A stretch of 64,000 nucleotides of DNA from an uncultured Agathobaculum sp. (GCF_944380985.1 NZ_CALWJJ010000003.1:1-64000), one strand, 5' to 3'; shown: positions 19,699-29,645, counted from the first letter of the stretch. Notes: generated from the sequence alone by a model not told the origin. Made by a program: numbers and translations.

Positions 19699-22600
19699 AT
19701 GGCAAGAAAGATGAAGTCCATGGACGGTAACACCGCCGCGGCACATGTGTCGTATGCGTTTACCGAGGTCGCGGGTATCTATCCGATTACCCCGTCCAGC
19801 CCCATGGCAGACAGTGTTGACCAGTGGGCAGCCGCCGGTCAGAAAAACATTTTTGGCACGACCGCAAAGGTCATTGAGATGCAGTCTGAGGCGGGTGCCG
19901 CAGGTACAGTGCACGGCTCGCTGGCGGCCGGCGCGCTGACCACTACCTATACAGCCTCCCAGGGTCTGCTGCTGATGATTCCGAATATGTACAAGATCGC
20001 GGGCGAACTGCTGCCCTGCGTATTTCATGTTTCCGCGCGCACGGTTGCCTCACATGCACTGAGCATCTTTGGCGACCATTCCGACGTTATGGCCTGCCGC
20101 CAGATCGGCTTTGCCATGCTGTCGGAGACTAACCCGCAGGAGGTCATGGACCTCGGTGCAGTCGCCCACCTGGCGACCATTAAGTCGCGCGTTCCGTTTA
20201 TCAACTTCTTTGACGGTTTCCGCACCTCCCATGAGATCCAGAAGATCGAGGTGTGGGATTATGAAGACCTAAAAGAAATGTGCGATATGGACGCGGTCGA
20301 GGCGTTCCGCAAGCGCGCGCTCAACCCCGAGCACGCCATGATGCGTGGTTCGCACGAAAATGGCGACGTCTTCTTCCAGCACCGCGAGGCCTGCAACAAG
20401 TATTACGAGGCGGTTCCCGAAATCGTTGAGGAATACATGGGCAAGGTAAACGCTAAGCTTGGCACGAACTATCAGCTGTTTAATTACTACGGCGCGCCGG
20501 ACGCTGACCGTCTGATCATCGCGATGGGTTCGATCTGTGACGTGGCTGAAGAGGTCATTGATTACCTCAATGCACACGGCGAAAAGGTCGGCATTGTCAA
20601 GGTTCACTTGTACCGTCCGTGGCGTGCAGACAAGCTGGTCGCCGCTATCCCAAAAACCGTTAAGAAGATCGCTGTGCTCGACCGTACCAAGGAACCGGGC
20701 GCCCAGGGCGAGCCGCTCTACCTTGATGTTGTCGCCGCGCTGGCAAACGCCGGTATTACCGACAAGACCGTGATCGGCGGTCGTTACGGCCTGGGCTCTA
20801 AGGATACGCCCCCGTCCTCGGTCTTTGCGGTGTATGATGAGCTGGCAAAGGATGCGCCCAAGCATCAGTTCACCATCGGCATCAACGACGACGTGACCTA
20901 TCTCTCGCTCGAGGAGAAGCCCTCGCCGAACACTGCGGCGGAGGGAACCATTGAGTGCAAATTCTGGGGTCTCGGCGGTGACGGTACGGTTGGTGCGAAC
21001 AAGAACTCTATCAAGATTATCGGCGACCATACCGACAAGTATGTACAGGCGTACTTCCAGTACGACTCTAAGAAGACTGGCGGTGTCACCATCTCGCACC
21101 TGCGCTTTGGCGACAAGCCGATCCGTTCCCCGTATTACATCAATAAGGCTGACTTTGTCGCTTGTCATAACCCGTCCTATATCGTCAAGGGCTTCCCGAT
21201 GGTGCGTGATGTAAAGCCGGGCGGTATCTTTATGATTAACTGCCAGTGGTCGGACGAGGAGCTCGACCATCGTATGACAGCGGACGCCAAGCGTTACATC
21301 GCCAAGAACAACATCCAGCTCTACACGATCAACGCGATCGACAAGGCGATCGAGATCGGCATGGGCAAGCGCACCAACACCATCTTGCAGTCGGCGTTCT
21401 TTACGCTCGCCAAGGTTATGCCGCAGGAAGAGGCTATTGGCTACATGAAGGATGCCGCTACCAAGTCCTACCTCAAGAAAGGCCAGGACGTTGTCGACAT
21501 GAACCACAAGGCGATTGATGTTGGCGCAAGTGCGTTCCACAAGGTCGAGGTGCCGACTTCGTGGGCGAACGCTGCCGATAAAGCGGACAACAACGAGATG
21601 GAAGGCCGTCCGGAAGTTGTCAAGATGGTCAAGGAAGTCATGGAGCCCATCGGCCGCATGGACGGCGACTCGCTGCCGGTATCGGCGTTTGCAGGCGCGC
21701 ATGTGGACGGCACTTTTGAGCACGGCGCAGCAGCTTACGAGAAGCGCGGTGTCGCAGTGACTGTGCCGACCTGGAATGAAGTGACCTGCGTGCAGTGCAA
21801 CCAGTGCTCTTATGTCTGTCCGCACGCGACTATTCGTCCGTTCGCACTGACCAATGAGGAGGCAGCCGCCGCGCCGGAGTCTGCTAAGATCGTCGACATC
21901 AGGGCCGGCAAGGGCAAGGGCGTTTACAAGTATACGATCGCAGTCTCTCCGCTTGACTGCATGGGCTGCGGCATCTGTGTGGATGTGTGCCCGAGCGATT
22001 CGCTGACCATGGTTCCGCAGGAGCAGGAGGCCGCCCAGCAGGATGCTTTCGATTACTGCGTAGCCGAGGTAGCTGATAAGGCGGACATGTTCTCGCCGAA
22101 TTCGGTCAAGGACAGCCAGTTCAAAAAGCCGCTGCTTGAGTTCTCCGGTGCTTGCGCGGGCTGTGCGGAAACTTCCTATGCCCGTCTGATCACCCAGATC
22201 TGTGGCGACCGCATGTATATTTCTAATGCTACCGGTTGCTCGTCTATCTGGGGTGGCCCGGCGGCTACTAGCCCCTATACTGTTGATGAGAACGGCCACG
22301 GCCCGGCATGGGCAAACAGCCTGTTTGAGGACAATGCCGAGCACGGCCTTGGCATGTACTATGGCCAGCTTGCAATCCGTGAGCGCTTGATCTCCGATCT
22401 TGACGAGATGGCCGCGGAGCCTAGCATTTCGGCCGAGCTGAAGCAGGCCATCGGCGCATTTATGGATACCAAGGATAATGGCTCTGCCAACGCCGAGCCG
22501 GCCAAGGCGCTGGTCGCTGCACTTGAAAAGTGTGCATCTGCCGGCGATGAAAAGTGCAAGGAAATTCTGCAGCATAAGGAATACCTGGCCAAGAAGTCCG

Positions 22601-23259
22601 TCTGGATCTTTGGCGGCGACGGTTGGGCTTATGACATTGGCTTTGGCGGTCTCGACCACGTGCTTGCTACCGGAGAGGATGTAAACGTCATGGTATTTGA
22701 TACCGAAGTTTACTCCAATACCGGAGGCCAGGCATCTAAGGCTAGCCCGACCGGTGCGGTTGCGCAGTTTGCAGCCTCCGGTAAAGCTACCAAGAAGAAG
22801 AGCCTTGCCGAGATCGCGATGAGCTACGGCTATGTTTACGTTGCGCAGATCGCTATGGGCGCGAACATGAATCAGACCATTAAGGCGATCGTCGAGGCTG
22901 AGGCTTATCCGGGCCCGTCGCTGATCATCGGCTATGCGCCGTGTGAGATGCACGCCATCAAGGGCGGCATGGTCAACTGCCAGTCCGAGATGAAGAAGGC
23001 GGTCGACTGTGGCTACTGGAATCTGTTCCGCTTCAATCCGCAGCTAGAGGAAGAGGGGAAGAATCCCTTCATTCTGGAGTGCAAGGATCCCAAGATCGAG
23101 CAGTACCACGACTTTATGATGAACGAGGCACGCTTCTCTGCGCTAACCCGTTCGTTCCCGGACCGTGCGGAAAAGCTGTTTAAGCAGGCCGAGGTCGAGT
23201 CGGCCAAGCGCTACACGCATCTCAAGCGCCTGCAGGCTTTGTACGCGCCTGAGTCGTAA
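19699..23259 (+). CDS. nifJ: Pyruvate:ferredoxin (flavodoxin) oxidoreductase
   Basis: A 1186-residue single-chain, oxygen-sensitive enzyme that converts pyruvate and CoA to acetyl-CoA and CO2 while reducing ferredoxin, central to clostridial fermentation. All domains are present: the N-terminal TPP pyrimidine-binding domain (YPITPSSPMAD near residue 31), the gamma domain with the conserved GGRYGLGSKD, and a ferredoxin domain with two 4Fe-4S motifs (CVQCNQCSYVCP near 697 and CMGCGICVDVCP near 754). CAGCAETSY (near 817) supplies Cys for the third cluster. The TPP-pyrophosphate motif GGDGWAYDIGFGGLDH (near 973) carries the GDG. AGGAGG precedes the ATG. It is monocistronic, with promoter and terminator on either side. 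Confidence 0.97.
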   Translation: MARKMKSMDGNTAAAHVSYAFTEVAGIYPITPSSPMADSVDQWAAAGQKNIFGTTAKVIEMQSEAGAAGTVHGSLAAGALTTTYTASQGLLLMIPNMYKIAGELLPCVFHVSARTVASHALSIFGDHSDVMACRQIGFAMLSETNPQEVMDLGAVAHLATIKSRVPFINFFDGFRTSHEIQKIEVWDYEDLKEMCDMDAVEAFRKRALNPEHAMMRGSHENGDVFFQHREACNKYYEAVPEIVEEYMGKVNAKLGTNYQLFNYYGAPDADRLIIAMGSICDVAEEVIDYLNAHGEKVGIVKVHLYRPWRADKLVAAIPKTVKKIAVLDRTKEPGAQGEPLYLDVVAALANAGITDKTVIGGRYGLGSKDTPPSSVFAVYDELAKDAPKHQFTIGINDDVTYLSLEEKPSPNTAAEGTIECKFWGLGGDGTVGANKNSIKIIGDHTDKYVQAYFQYDSKKTGGVTISHLRFGDKPIRSPYYINKADFVACHNPSYIVKGFPMVRDVKPGGIFMINCQWSDEELDHRMTADAKRYIAKNNIQLYTINAIDKAIEIGMGKRTNTILQSAFFTLAKVMPQEEAIGYMKDAATKSYLKKGQDVVDMNHKAIDVGASAFHKVEVPTSWANAADKADNNEMEGRPEVVKMVKEVMEPIGRMDGDSLPVSAFAGAHVDGTFEHGAAAYEKRGVAVTVPTWNEVTCVQCNQCSYVCPHATIRPFALTNEEAAAAPESAKIVDIRAGKGKGVYKYTIAVSPLDCMGCGICVDVCPSDSLTMVPQEQEAAQQDAFDYCVAEVADKADMFSPNSVKDSQFKKPLLEFSGACAGCAETSYARLITQICGDRMYISNATGCSSIWGGPAATSPYTVDENGHGPAWANSLFEDNAEHGLGMYYGQLAIRERLISDLDEMAAEPSISAELKQAIGAFMDTKDNGSANAEPAKALVAALEKCASAGDEKCKEILQHKEYLAKKSVWIFGGDGWAYDIGFGGLDHVLATGEDVNVMVFDTEVYSNTGGQASKASPTGAVAQFAASGKATKKKSLAEIAMSYGYVYVAQIAMGANMNQTIKAIVEAEAYPGPSLIIGYAPCEMHAIKGGMVNCQSEMKKAVDCGYWNLFRFNPQLEEEGKNPFILECKDPKIEQYHDFMMNEARFSALTRSFPDRAEKLFKQAEVESAKRYTHLKRLQALYAPES

Positions 23260-23392
23260 TCCAGATGGATAAAACTGGCTGATAGGTAGCCATTTAAAAA
23301 ATGATCCAATTGCGCTATTCTGGGTAAACTGAACTACCCCGGTTTGTGCGAATCGGATCCATTAAGCCCTGCGTAAGAATTTTTCGTATTTC

Positions 23393-23432
23393 AGCAAAGT
23401 GGCACAGCGGGAGCTGTGCCACTTTGCTTTTT
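23393..23432 (+). terminator. Rho-independent terminator of nifJ
   Basis: A 15-bp stem GCAAAGTGGCACAGC/GCTGTGCCACTTTGC with loop GGGA, followed by TTTTT. Confidence 0.92.
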
Positions 23433-23679
23433 AGCTAAATTTGCGGTATGGTTGTAATGGATATAGCGGTCGACCATTTTCTTATTCTTGAAAAAAGAAA
23501 GTGAGCTTGCGACTGTAAACACACGCGGTCTTGAGGGAAAAACAGTCCTACTCATTTTTGACTATTACATATAAAAAAACAGTCAAGGCCCTTGCCGGTA
23601 TCTGCGTTAAGCGCTGAGTGGCATGCCCTGATTGTTTATATATTACTTTATAGAATTGAAGAAAGGGGAAATTATTATA
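23433..23679 (+). other. Leader region of the giant SLH protein gene
   Basis: An AT-rich gap. It contains an inverted repeat, TTGACT (23558-23563) and AGTCAA (23581-23586), around ACATATAAA, which could be an operator at a promoter; the -35/-10 assignment is uncertain. GAAAGGGGAA at 23661-23670 is the ribosome site for the TTG at 23680. Confidence 0.4.
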
Positions 23680-25344
23680 TTGAGAAAAAATTTTGCAAAG
23701 CGGCTATTATCATTGGCATTATCAGCCATATTAGCTGGTTCGACTATGCCAGTAATCGCCCTGGCGGCCGTTCCCGGGAACGACGGCCCTACCCAAGCGG
23801 AATTGGAGCGCTTTGACGACATCCTGCGGCTGCAGGATACACCCGCCGGCTTTGATGCTGAGAGCTGGGATAATCCCTATGGCTATGATAAGGATGTGCC
23901 ATTCCAGATGACCGAGGTAAATGAGCTGATGGTCTATCGGAATACATATGATCAATGGCCCCATGATTACTACGGCAATCCGGAAAACCGTGTAGACTGG
24001 TATGAAGATTACAAGGTGGAAACAAACGATAGCCATAAACAGATGTTGGATAATTTCACTGATCAAGGCACCTATTCTGGGAACATCGCCAGCAGTGGCG
24101 GCCCGGTATACTCCTATACCGAAGCGGTGTCTCTGGATGCTACCGGTACCGGTCGTCGGGATCATGTGGCTTTTGTAGGTTTTGACGGTAGCAATGATTC
24201 AAATGACAATGTGTACCTGTGGCTTATGGACACCACGACTGGCAACTATAGTCCGGTCTGCTTGGTGGGCGAAGCTGACTGGATCGGCAAAGAAGCCAGG
24301 AATGAAAATTATGGCGGCGGTCTTCTAGACTCGTCTAATGACCTTAACAACATGCAGCAGCATAAGGCGGCCAACTTTTTTTCCATTACTGCTGGCGACT
24401 ACAATGGGGACGGCATAGAAACCATCATTATCTACTATCCTGCGGATAACGACAGCTATACACTGCGGGAGTACGCCTATGGTGAGAACGGAACACTGAC
24501 ACAAATCGGTCAAAGCCAGATGTTTCTGCACCAGGAATATTTAAATAGTAAAATTGGCAGCCAGAACGCCAGTCATTACCGCAATAAGCTGGGTGTTTCA
24601 CTGGCTACCGGAGACTTCAACCGTGACCGGATCGACGATTTAGCGGTGTTGTCTTACATGAGCCGATCCGGTATTTCAGGCCTAACGACCGATCACTACA
24701 CCCCCATGCTGGCCGTGGCCTCCGGCGTGCGGGAAGGTGGGTCGATCCTGACCCAAACACCGGATACGACCTATGTCCGTGACGAGAATAACAGTACCAT
24801 GGCGGCGCCCTCTGTGGCAACCGGTGATATTGACGGTGACGGCACCGATGAGCTGGTTCTGGGCGGGTACAAGGCAACCGCTAACCAGGGTTTCGCAATT
24901 GATAACAAAAACTATTTCGTCGCCAGCTATTCCTTCGACAGTGGCTTTCTGTACAATATGCACATGGGACTGACTGCCGCGGTGGCGGAAAATAATGTAA
25001 GCAACGATGAACCTCTTCAGCTTTCAGATAATTTCTGGGCGCCCTTCGGCATTGCCTGCGCCGCAATCAACGGCAAGGGGAACGCAGAGGCGGTGTTCCT
25101 TAATGGCGGTATTTTTGATATGAGCGCCGGTGAGCCAATGAAGCTGTATACGGCGACCGGTTTGTCGTCAACTGTCTGGGGGGTGGGTGATCCCGGCTTA
25201 ACCTATTATATTGACACCAACTTTATTGCGTCTGTGACCACAGGCGTCTTTGACGGCAACGATCTGGGCCGGGAGCAGTTCGTGTTCATCATTGGCTTTA
25301 ATGAGCAGGGCAACTTATCCACCCATACCTATGACAACTATTGA
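23680..25344 (+). CDS. Giant SLH surface protein, N-terminal part (FG-GAP repeats) up to in-frame TGA
   Basis: The first 554 residues of what reads as one 23680-29100 gene; both parts share a reading frame. It starts at TTG with GAAAGGGGAA 9 bases upstream, and the product opens with a signal peptide (MRKNFAKRLLSLALSAILAGSTM... to about residue 30). Three calcium-loop-like FG-GAP/integrin-alpha-type motifs follow: GDYNGDGIE near residue 238, GDFNRDRIDD near 310 and GDIDGDGTDE near 380. This predicts a secreted beta-propeller-like domain for binding or adhesion. It ends at TDNY-TGA-type context (Tyr, stop, Tyr). Alone it would be secreted but lack the wall anchor. Confidence 0.8.
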   Translation: MRKNFAKRLLSLALSAILAGSTMPVIALAAVPGNDGPTQAELERFDDILRLQDTPAGFDAESWDNPYGYDKDVPFQMTEVNELMVYRNTYDQWPHDYYGNPENRVDWYEDYKVETNDSHKQMLDNFTDQGTYSGNIASSGGPVYSYTEAVSLDATGTGRRDHVAFVGFDGSNDSNDNVYLWLMDTTTGNYSPVCLVGEADWIGKEARNENYGGGLLDSSNDLNNMQQHKAANFFSITAGDYNGDGIETIIIYYPADNDSYTLREYAYGENGTLTQIGQSQMFLHQEYLNSKIGSQNASHYRNKLGVSLATGDFNRDRIDDLAVLSYMSRSGISGLTTDHYTPMLAVASGVREGGSILTQTPDTTYVRDENNSTMAAPSVATGDIDGDGTDELVLGGYKATANQGFAIDNKNYFVASYSFDSGFLYNMHMGLTAAVAENNVSNDEPLQLSDNFWAPFGIACAAINGKGNAEAVFLNGGIFDMSAGEPMKLYTATGLSSTVWGVGDPGLTYYIDTNFIASVTTGVFDGNDLGREQFVFIIGFNEQGNLSTHTYDNY

Positions 25345-25385
25345 TATAAGATCGGTATCATAGGTGGCAAAGATTATAATGATAC
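25342..25385 (+). other. In-frame TGA and adjacent inverted repeat
   Basis: TGA at 25342-25344 is the only stop between the two halves, and the frame continues unbroken (Y-K-I-G-I-I-G-G...) into the second. One base change from TGG (Trp) would explain it. Just downstream, GTATCAT (25355-25361) and ATGATAC (25379-25385) could form a 7-bp stem with a 17-base loop. Confidence 0.75.
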
Positions 25386-25386
25386 G

Positions 25387-28300
25387 ATGGTAGATGGGCA
25401 AATCACCCAGACCGGAACCGCGCAAAACTATTATTCCAACAATTTAGGCACATGGCAGAGTGGATATGGCAACGGCTATCTGATCGAAGACCATGGCGAT
25501 AATCCGGATGCACGCGAGGGCGATCCTGCTGAACGCCTCAACTGCTTTGCAGTTGCTATTGACCGTGATATCGACGACGGCGTTACCGCCAAATACAACA
25601 GCAAGTACTATGCTTATAGTGATCCCACTGTTCAAGCAGTGCTTCAGGCAGCGCCATACTTTGATGAGCTGGGCGGCTATGGCAACTTTGATGACGGTGC
25701 GACTTCTTACTCCATCACGACCTCTTATAGCTACGGAGAGGGAACGGAGACTACGCATTCCGTCAGCGCAGGCGCCTGGTTTGATATGGAATACGGACTT
25801 GTAGCAGGATTTACCCTAAATGTCGAGACAGGCTATCAGGGCGAATTCACCAGCAGCTTTGAGAATAGCCTGACTACCAGCTATACCGATATCTTTACCG
25901 CCGGCGCTGAGGACACGGTGGTTCTGCAGCGCACGCCGGTGTTCATTTATTGCTATGATATTATGAATCCGGACGGAACCTGGCCAACCAGAGACCCGAA
26001 CGACGCAGATCCAAACATACTAAACGATAAAAGTTATATGAACAAGGGCAGCATCCAGGTATCGGTGCCTAAGGAACCCCGATATTACAGCATGTCGGTG
26101 GATAGCTATAACTATTTCGTTGCGTATTATAATGAGCAAATCAAGAGCCTTAATCAGGATATTGCGGATGACAGCAATAAAATCCACGAGCTAAAACCCA
26201 TAGACGAAAACTCCGGACAAGCGGCAGCTACCTTGGGAAATAGCGGCAATCCATTTGGCTATCAAAACCAGGCTACGGAGGGCACAATACTGACCAGCAA
26301 GAGCTATGAGCTGGGTTATAATGCGGGCTCGGTAACCAGTGAGTGGTCTCAGGAAGAAAGCGAAACCGTAGGGAAGAGCACGACACATGGCTTCTATTTC
26401 GGCTTATCTGTCGGCGGCGGTTATAAGGGAGCAATGAGTGAAATATGGGGCGGCGCCTCTATCAGCTATGAGTACAACCGCGGCAGCAGTTCCTATGAGA
26501 CTAACACCAATGCCACCGGCACCTCCGGCACTGTGGCAAACATTTATGACCGGGCGCTGGAGCAGGAAATGGGTATCTCGAGAGAGACTTCCAGTCAGTA
26601 TAAATTCATCTGGCAGTTTGGGCAGGCAATGCTGGATTTAAACAGCGAACCAGGTACAGACACCCCCATGCTCCTCTACCGGCTCACTGGACTGAAGGCG
26701 CCTCCGGTGCCGGTAACCGATCTACAAGCCGAGCAGCAGGGAGCAAAGCGATATTCCCTCACCTGGAGCAGGCCAGAGGTGCCGGCAGACAGAATGCCGT
26801 TCAACAAGGAAATTGATGGGTTTAACGTCTACGCCATCACGGAGGACGGCGAGCAAATCAAATTGAACGACACACTGGTAACGGACACCACCTTTGATGT
26901 AGAAGTGCTGGAGAGCAACACGGCCTACACCTTTATTGTTACGGCAGTGCATGTAGCCGACACCGGCGTAGAGCAGGAAAGTGTGCCCTCCAATCAGGTT
27001 GACGTACTTACCGATCGTCGACACTATACGCTGAACCTTGCTTCCGATTCGAACGGTACGATCAGCGCCATTGTCAGTGGCCGGGAAATCAACGAAACAG
27101 GCAGCGTTCCAGAGGAAAGCGTGGTCTATTTGAAGGCGCAGGCCGATGAGGGCTATCTTGTGACCGGCTTTACCATCCAGCAAGGCGAGCAAGAGCAGAA
27201 TATCGCCGCTTCGGGATCATCCGCAGAATATGACTTTGTCCTGAGGGGGGATACTACTGTTACCGTACATACTGCCAGAATTGTAGAAAGCAGCAACTTA
27301 ACCTTCGGAACCAAGGCGGATGACGCGGCATTTGGTACGGTGTATGCCTTTGATGCGCACACAGATATACAGATCCCCTCTTCGCCTGTAACCGTGAACA
27401 CAGACTCCGTCCGATTGGTGGCTCAGCCAGCCGACGGGTATATTCTGAGGGCATGGGAGATTGACGGCGTCGAGATGCCTGCTAACGGTGCAACCGAACT
27501 AAATTTCATCCCGACACAGACAGAACACACCATCTATGCGCTATTTGTACCGGCAGATGCACAGGAGATGTGGTCGACTGTGACAGTGGAGCCGTCGGTA
27601 GGCGGCAGCGTACAGGTATCGCAAAGTGGTGAGATTCTGACGCCTGATGAACATGGACAGATCAGCATATACAGGGGCAGCAGCGTGACCCTGACAGCTC
27701 AGCCTGACACTTATTACGATTTCAGCAACTGGAACGGCGCTTTGAAAAACTATGGGGATACAAGAGAGATCATGGTGCTGGTAGAGGATGACCTGACCGT
27801 CAGTGCATCTTTTACTCCACTGTTCCAGTATACAATCACATTTGGAGAGACTCCGGCAGGTGCGGGTACTGTCACTGCCACGGCTGTTGGGCGTGCAGTA
27901 CACAGCGGCGAAAATCTTGCGCCGGGCACGGATGTTGACTTCTATGCCAGGGCCAATGGTAATAATCGTCTGGATAAATGGGCTGTTACGGTATCGGGCA
28001 TTACGGACTACATTACGCAGGATGGTCTTGTGACAGAGAGCCAGTACACGCTCGAGAACCTGCTCGGCAATGCACAGGTTGAGGCCCGGTTCGAGCAGAT
28101 CGAATATTACAAAATCACCTATCCTAATCTGGAAAATGGCACGATTTTGGTGACAGATGCCAATGGAGATCTGATTGCAAGCGGTGATTCCGTCCAATAC
28201 GGCACTATGGTTGTGATCAGTGCTGAACCGAATAGAGGATACCAGCTTGACAGCCTTACGGTCAATGGAAATGATTTTAAATCTGGCAACACAATTACCG

Positions 28301-29100
28301 TGGATCAAGAGCTTGAAGTTGCCGCTACATTCTTGTGGCAAAGCAGTGACGGCAGCAGCACCAGCGGCGGAGGCGGCAGCACCAGCGGCGGAGGCAGCAG
28401 CACCAGCGGCGGAGGTGGCAGCACCAGCGGCGGAAGCGGCAGCACCAGCGGCGGAAGCGGCAGCATCAGTGGCGGTGGCGATGACATCGACGAGCCTGCC
28501 GAAGCACCTGCCGACGCACCTGCCGAAGATGATGTCCAGACAATCGAAATGCCCTTTGCTGATGTTGTAGAGGACACTTGGTATACGAACGCCGTACAAT
28601 ACGTTTATGAAAAGGGCATTATGAATGGTGTCAGCACAACTGAATTTGGTCCGAATATCACCACGAGCCGTGCAATGATCGTGACCATGCTATACCGTCT
28701 GGAAGGCGAACCGGCGGCGGACGCCTCCAGCTTTACTGATGTAGCATCCGACGCATATTATGCGGATGCAGTGGCATGGGCGGAAACCAACAATATCGTT
28801 TACGGTGTTTCCGACACTCAGTTTGCGCCGGATGACGTGATCACCCGCGAGCAGATGGCAGCCATCCTGTACCGCTATGCGCAATATAAGGGCTATGATA
28901 TGCAGGTTGGCAGTATGTCGCTGAGCGAGTATATCGACGCCGCGCAAATCGGCGCTTATGCGGGCACTGCGATGCAGTGGGCAAATGCAAAAGGCCTTAT
29001 CGCAGGCGTAAGTGCGAACGAGCTTGATCCGCAGGGCAGTGCAACCCGTGCGCAGGTCGCTACCATCCTAATGCGGTTCTGCGAAGATATTGCACAGTAA
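25387..29100 (+). CDS. Giant SLH surface protein, C-terminal part (Fn3, InlB-type repeats, SLH anchor)
   Basis: 1237 residues from the first ATG after the TGA; no ribosome site lies close upstream, so independent translation is doubtful. From the ATG: about 40-430 is a region of unknown family, with long Ser/Thr/Gly-rich alternating beta tracts around 110-160 and 320-380. A fibronectin type III domain spans about 437-540 (VPVTDLQAEQQ...YSLTWSRPE). Several divergent InlB/bacterial-repeat beta domains cover about 546-983. A Gly/Ser/Thr repeat linker covers about 990-1035, and three SLH repeats cover about 1057-1237, with TSRA, TREQ and TRAQ motifs. It is an extracellular wall-anchored protein; adhesion or substrate binding is inferred from architecture only. 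Confidence 0.82.
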   Translation: MVDGQITQTGTAQNYYSNNLGTWQSGYGNGYLIEDHGDNPDAREGDPAERLNCFAVAIDRDIDDGVTAKYNSKYYAYSDPTVQAVLQAAPYFDELGGYGNFDDGATSYSITTSYSYGEGTETTHSVSAGAWFDMEYGLVAGFTLNVETGYQGEFTSSFENSLTTSYTDIFTAGAEDTVVLQRTPVFIYCYDIMNPDGTWPTRDPNDADPNILNDKSYMNKGSIQVSVPKEPRYYSMSVDSYNYFVAYYNEQIKSLNQDIADDSNKIHELKPIDENSGQAAATLGNSGNPFGYQNQATEGTILTSKSYELGYNAGSVTSEWSQEESETVGKSTTHGFYFGLSVGGGYKGAMSEIWGGASISYEYNRGSSSYETNTNATGTSGTVANIYDRALEQEMGISRETSSQYKFIWQFGQAMLDLNSEPGTDTPMLLYRLTGLKAPPVPVTDLQAEQQGAKRYSLTWSRPEVPADRMPFNKEIDGFNVYAITEDGEQIKLNDTLVTDTTFDVEVLESNTAYTFIVTAVHVADTGVEQESVPSNQVDVLTDRRHYTLNLASDSNGTISAIVSGREINETGSVPEESVVYLKAQADEGYLVTGFTIQQGEQEQNIAASGSSAEYDFVLRGDTTVTVHTARIVESSNLTFGTKADDAAFGTVYAFDAHTDIQIPSSPVTVNTDSVRLVAQPADGYILRAWEIDGVEMPANGATELNFIPTQTEHTIYALFVPADAQEMWSTVTVEPSVGGSVQVSQSGEILTPDEHGQISIYRGSSVTLTAQPDTYYDFSNWNGALKNYGDTREIMVLVEDDLTVSASFTPLFQYTITFGETPAGAGTVTATAVGRAVHSGENLAPGTDVDFYARANGNNRLDKWAVTVSGITDYITQDGLVTESQYTLENLLGNAQVEARFEQIEYYKITYPNLENGTILVTDANGDLIASGDSVQYGTMVVISAEPNRGYQLDSLTVNGNDFKSGNTITVDQELEVAATFLWQSSDGSSTSGGGGSTSGGGSSTSGGGGSTSGGSGSTSGGSGSISGGGDDIDEPAEAPADAPAEDDVQTIEMPFADVVEDTWYTNAVQYVYEKGIMNGVSTTEFGPNITTSRAMIVTMLYRLEGEPAADASSFTDVASDAYYADAVAWAETNNIVYGVSDTQFAPDDVITREQMAAILYRYAQYKGYDMQVGSMSLSEYIDAAQIGAYAGTAMQWANAKGLIAGVSANELDPQGSATRAQVATILMRFCEDIAQ
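28351..28476 (+). repeat. In-frame tandem repeat encoding a Gly-Ser-Thr linker
   Basis: About six imperfect copies of an 18-21-base unit, GGCAGCACCAGCGGCGGA, encode GSTSGG(GG)-type peptide between the InlB-like repeats and the SLH anchor. Copy number could vary by slippage without breaking the frame. Confidence 0.85.
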
Positions 29101-29286
29101 AAGGGAATGCGGACGAAAAGCCTTGCGTTGAGACAACGAATTTTGTTACAACAACAGGTGATATAGGGCTAGGATGAAATTTACGATATGAAATTTTCAC
29201 TGATAGCTCTGGATTGCGTCCGGCTTCGGACAAGAGTTGCAGGAACGTGAGACCGTTCCTCCCGATCAAAGGAAGCTGGGATAATG

Positions 29287-29325
29287 GGCGTGCTGCAGAA
29301 TGAGAGTTCTGCAGCACGCTTTTTT
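29287..29325 (+). terminator. Rho-independent terminator after the giant SLH gene
   Basis: A 13-bp stem GCGTGCTGCAGAA/TTCTGCAGCACGC with a 6-base loop and TTTTTT, about 190 bases after the stop. The gap before it contains no recognisable gene. Confidence 0.88.
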
Positions 29326-29594
29326 GCCCCAAGGACTGATATTGCATGGTAAAAGAGCTGATTTCAGAGAGTCGGAAGTATGATAAAGCCATTCCGATCT
29401 GAAAAAACGCGACTGTGCGGAAAACTTTGGGTTTTCCGAAGCTGTGCGGCTGTTTGATAGGAAAATTGTGTCCTGAATCGGCTCCGTTCCCACTTTATCC
29501 ACAGTTTTTCGGATCAAAGGCGGGAACAGTTGACCATTGCGCTTATATACACTGCACGAGTCTTTTTGTGTTTTACGAATTGAGAGCCTAAAGC

Positions 29595-29645
29595 AAAAAG
29601 ATCGGCTGGACAGCCCGAGATGGGGGTGCCCAGCCGATCTTTTTA
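29595..29645. terminator. Bidirectional terminator
   Basis: Stem AAAAAGATCGGCTGG/CCAGCCGATCTTTTT with a loop of about 20 bases. It most likely ends the minus-strand SLH glycosidase gene, whose stop is 50 bases away. 29326-29594 holds nothing recognisable. Confidence 0.8.

Noticed and set aside
20269..22953. Long open frame of 894 codons antisense to nifJ
   Set aside because: It is a shadow of strong codon bias in nifJ. It has no domain signature or ribosome site, and the nifJ frame carries all cofactor motifs.
25342..25385. TGA read as selenocysteine with the downstream stem as SECIS
   Set aside because: The loop is 17 bases and lacks the compact apical stem of bacterial SECIS elements. The position fits Trp, and no Sec machinery is in the window.
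28351..28476. Possible CRISPR-like repeats
   Set aside because: The units are contiguous, in frame and encode a Gly/Ser/Thr linker, with no spacers.
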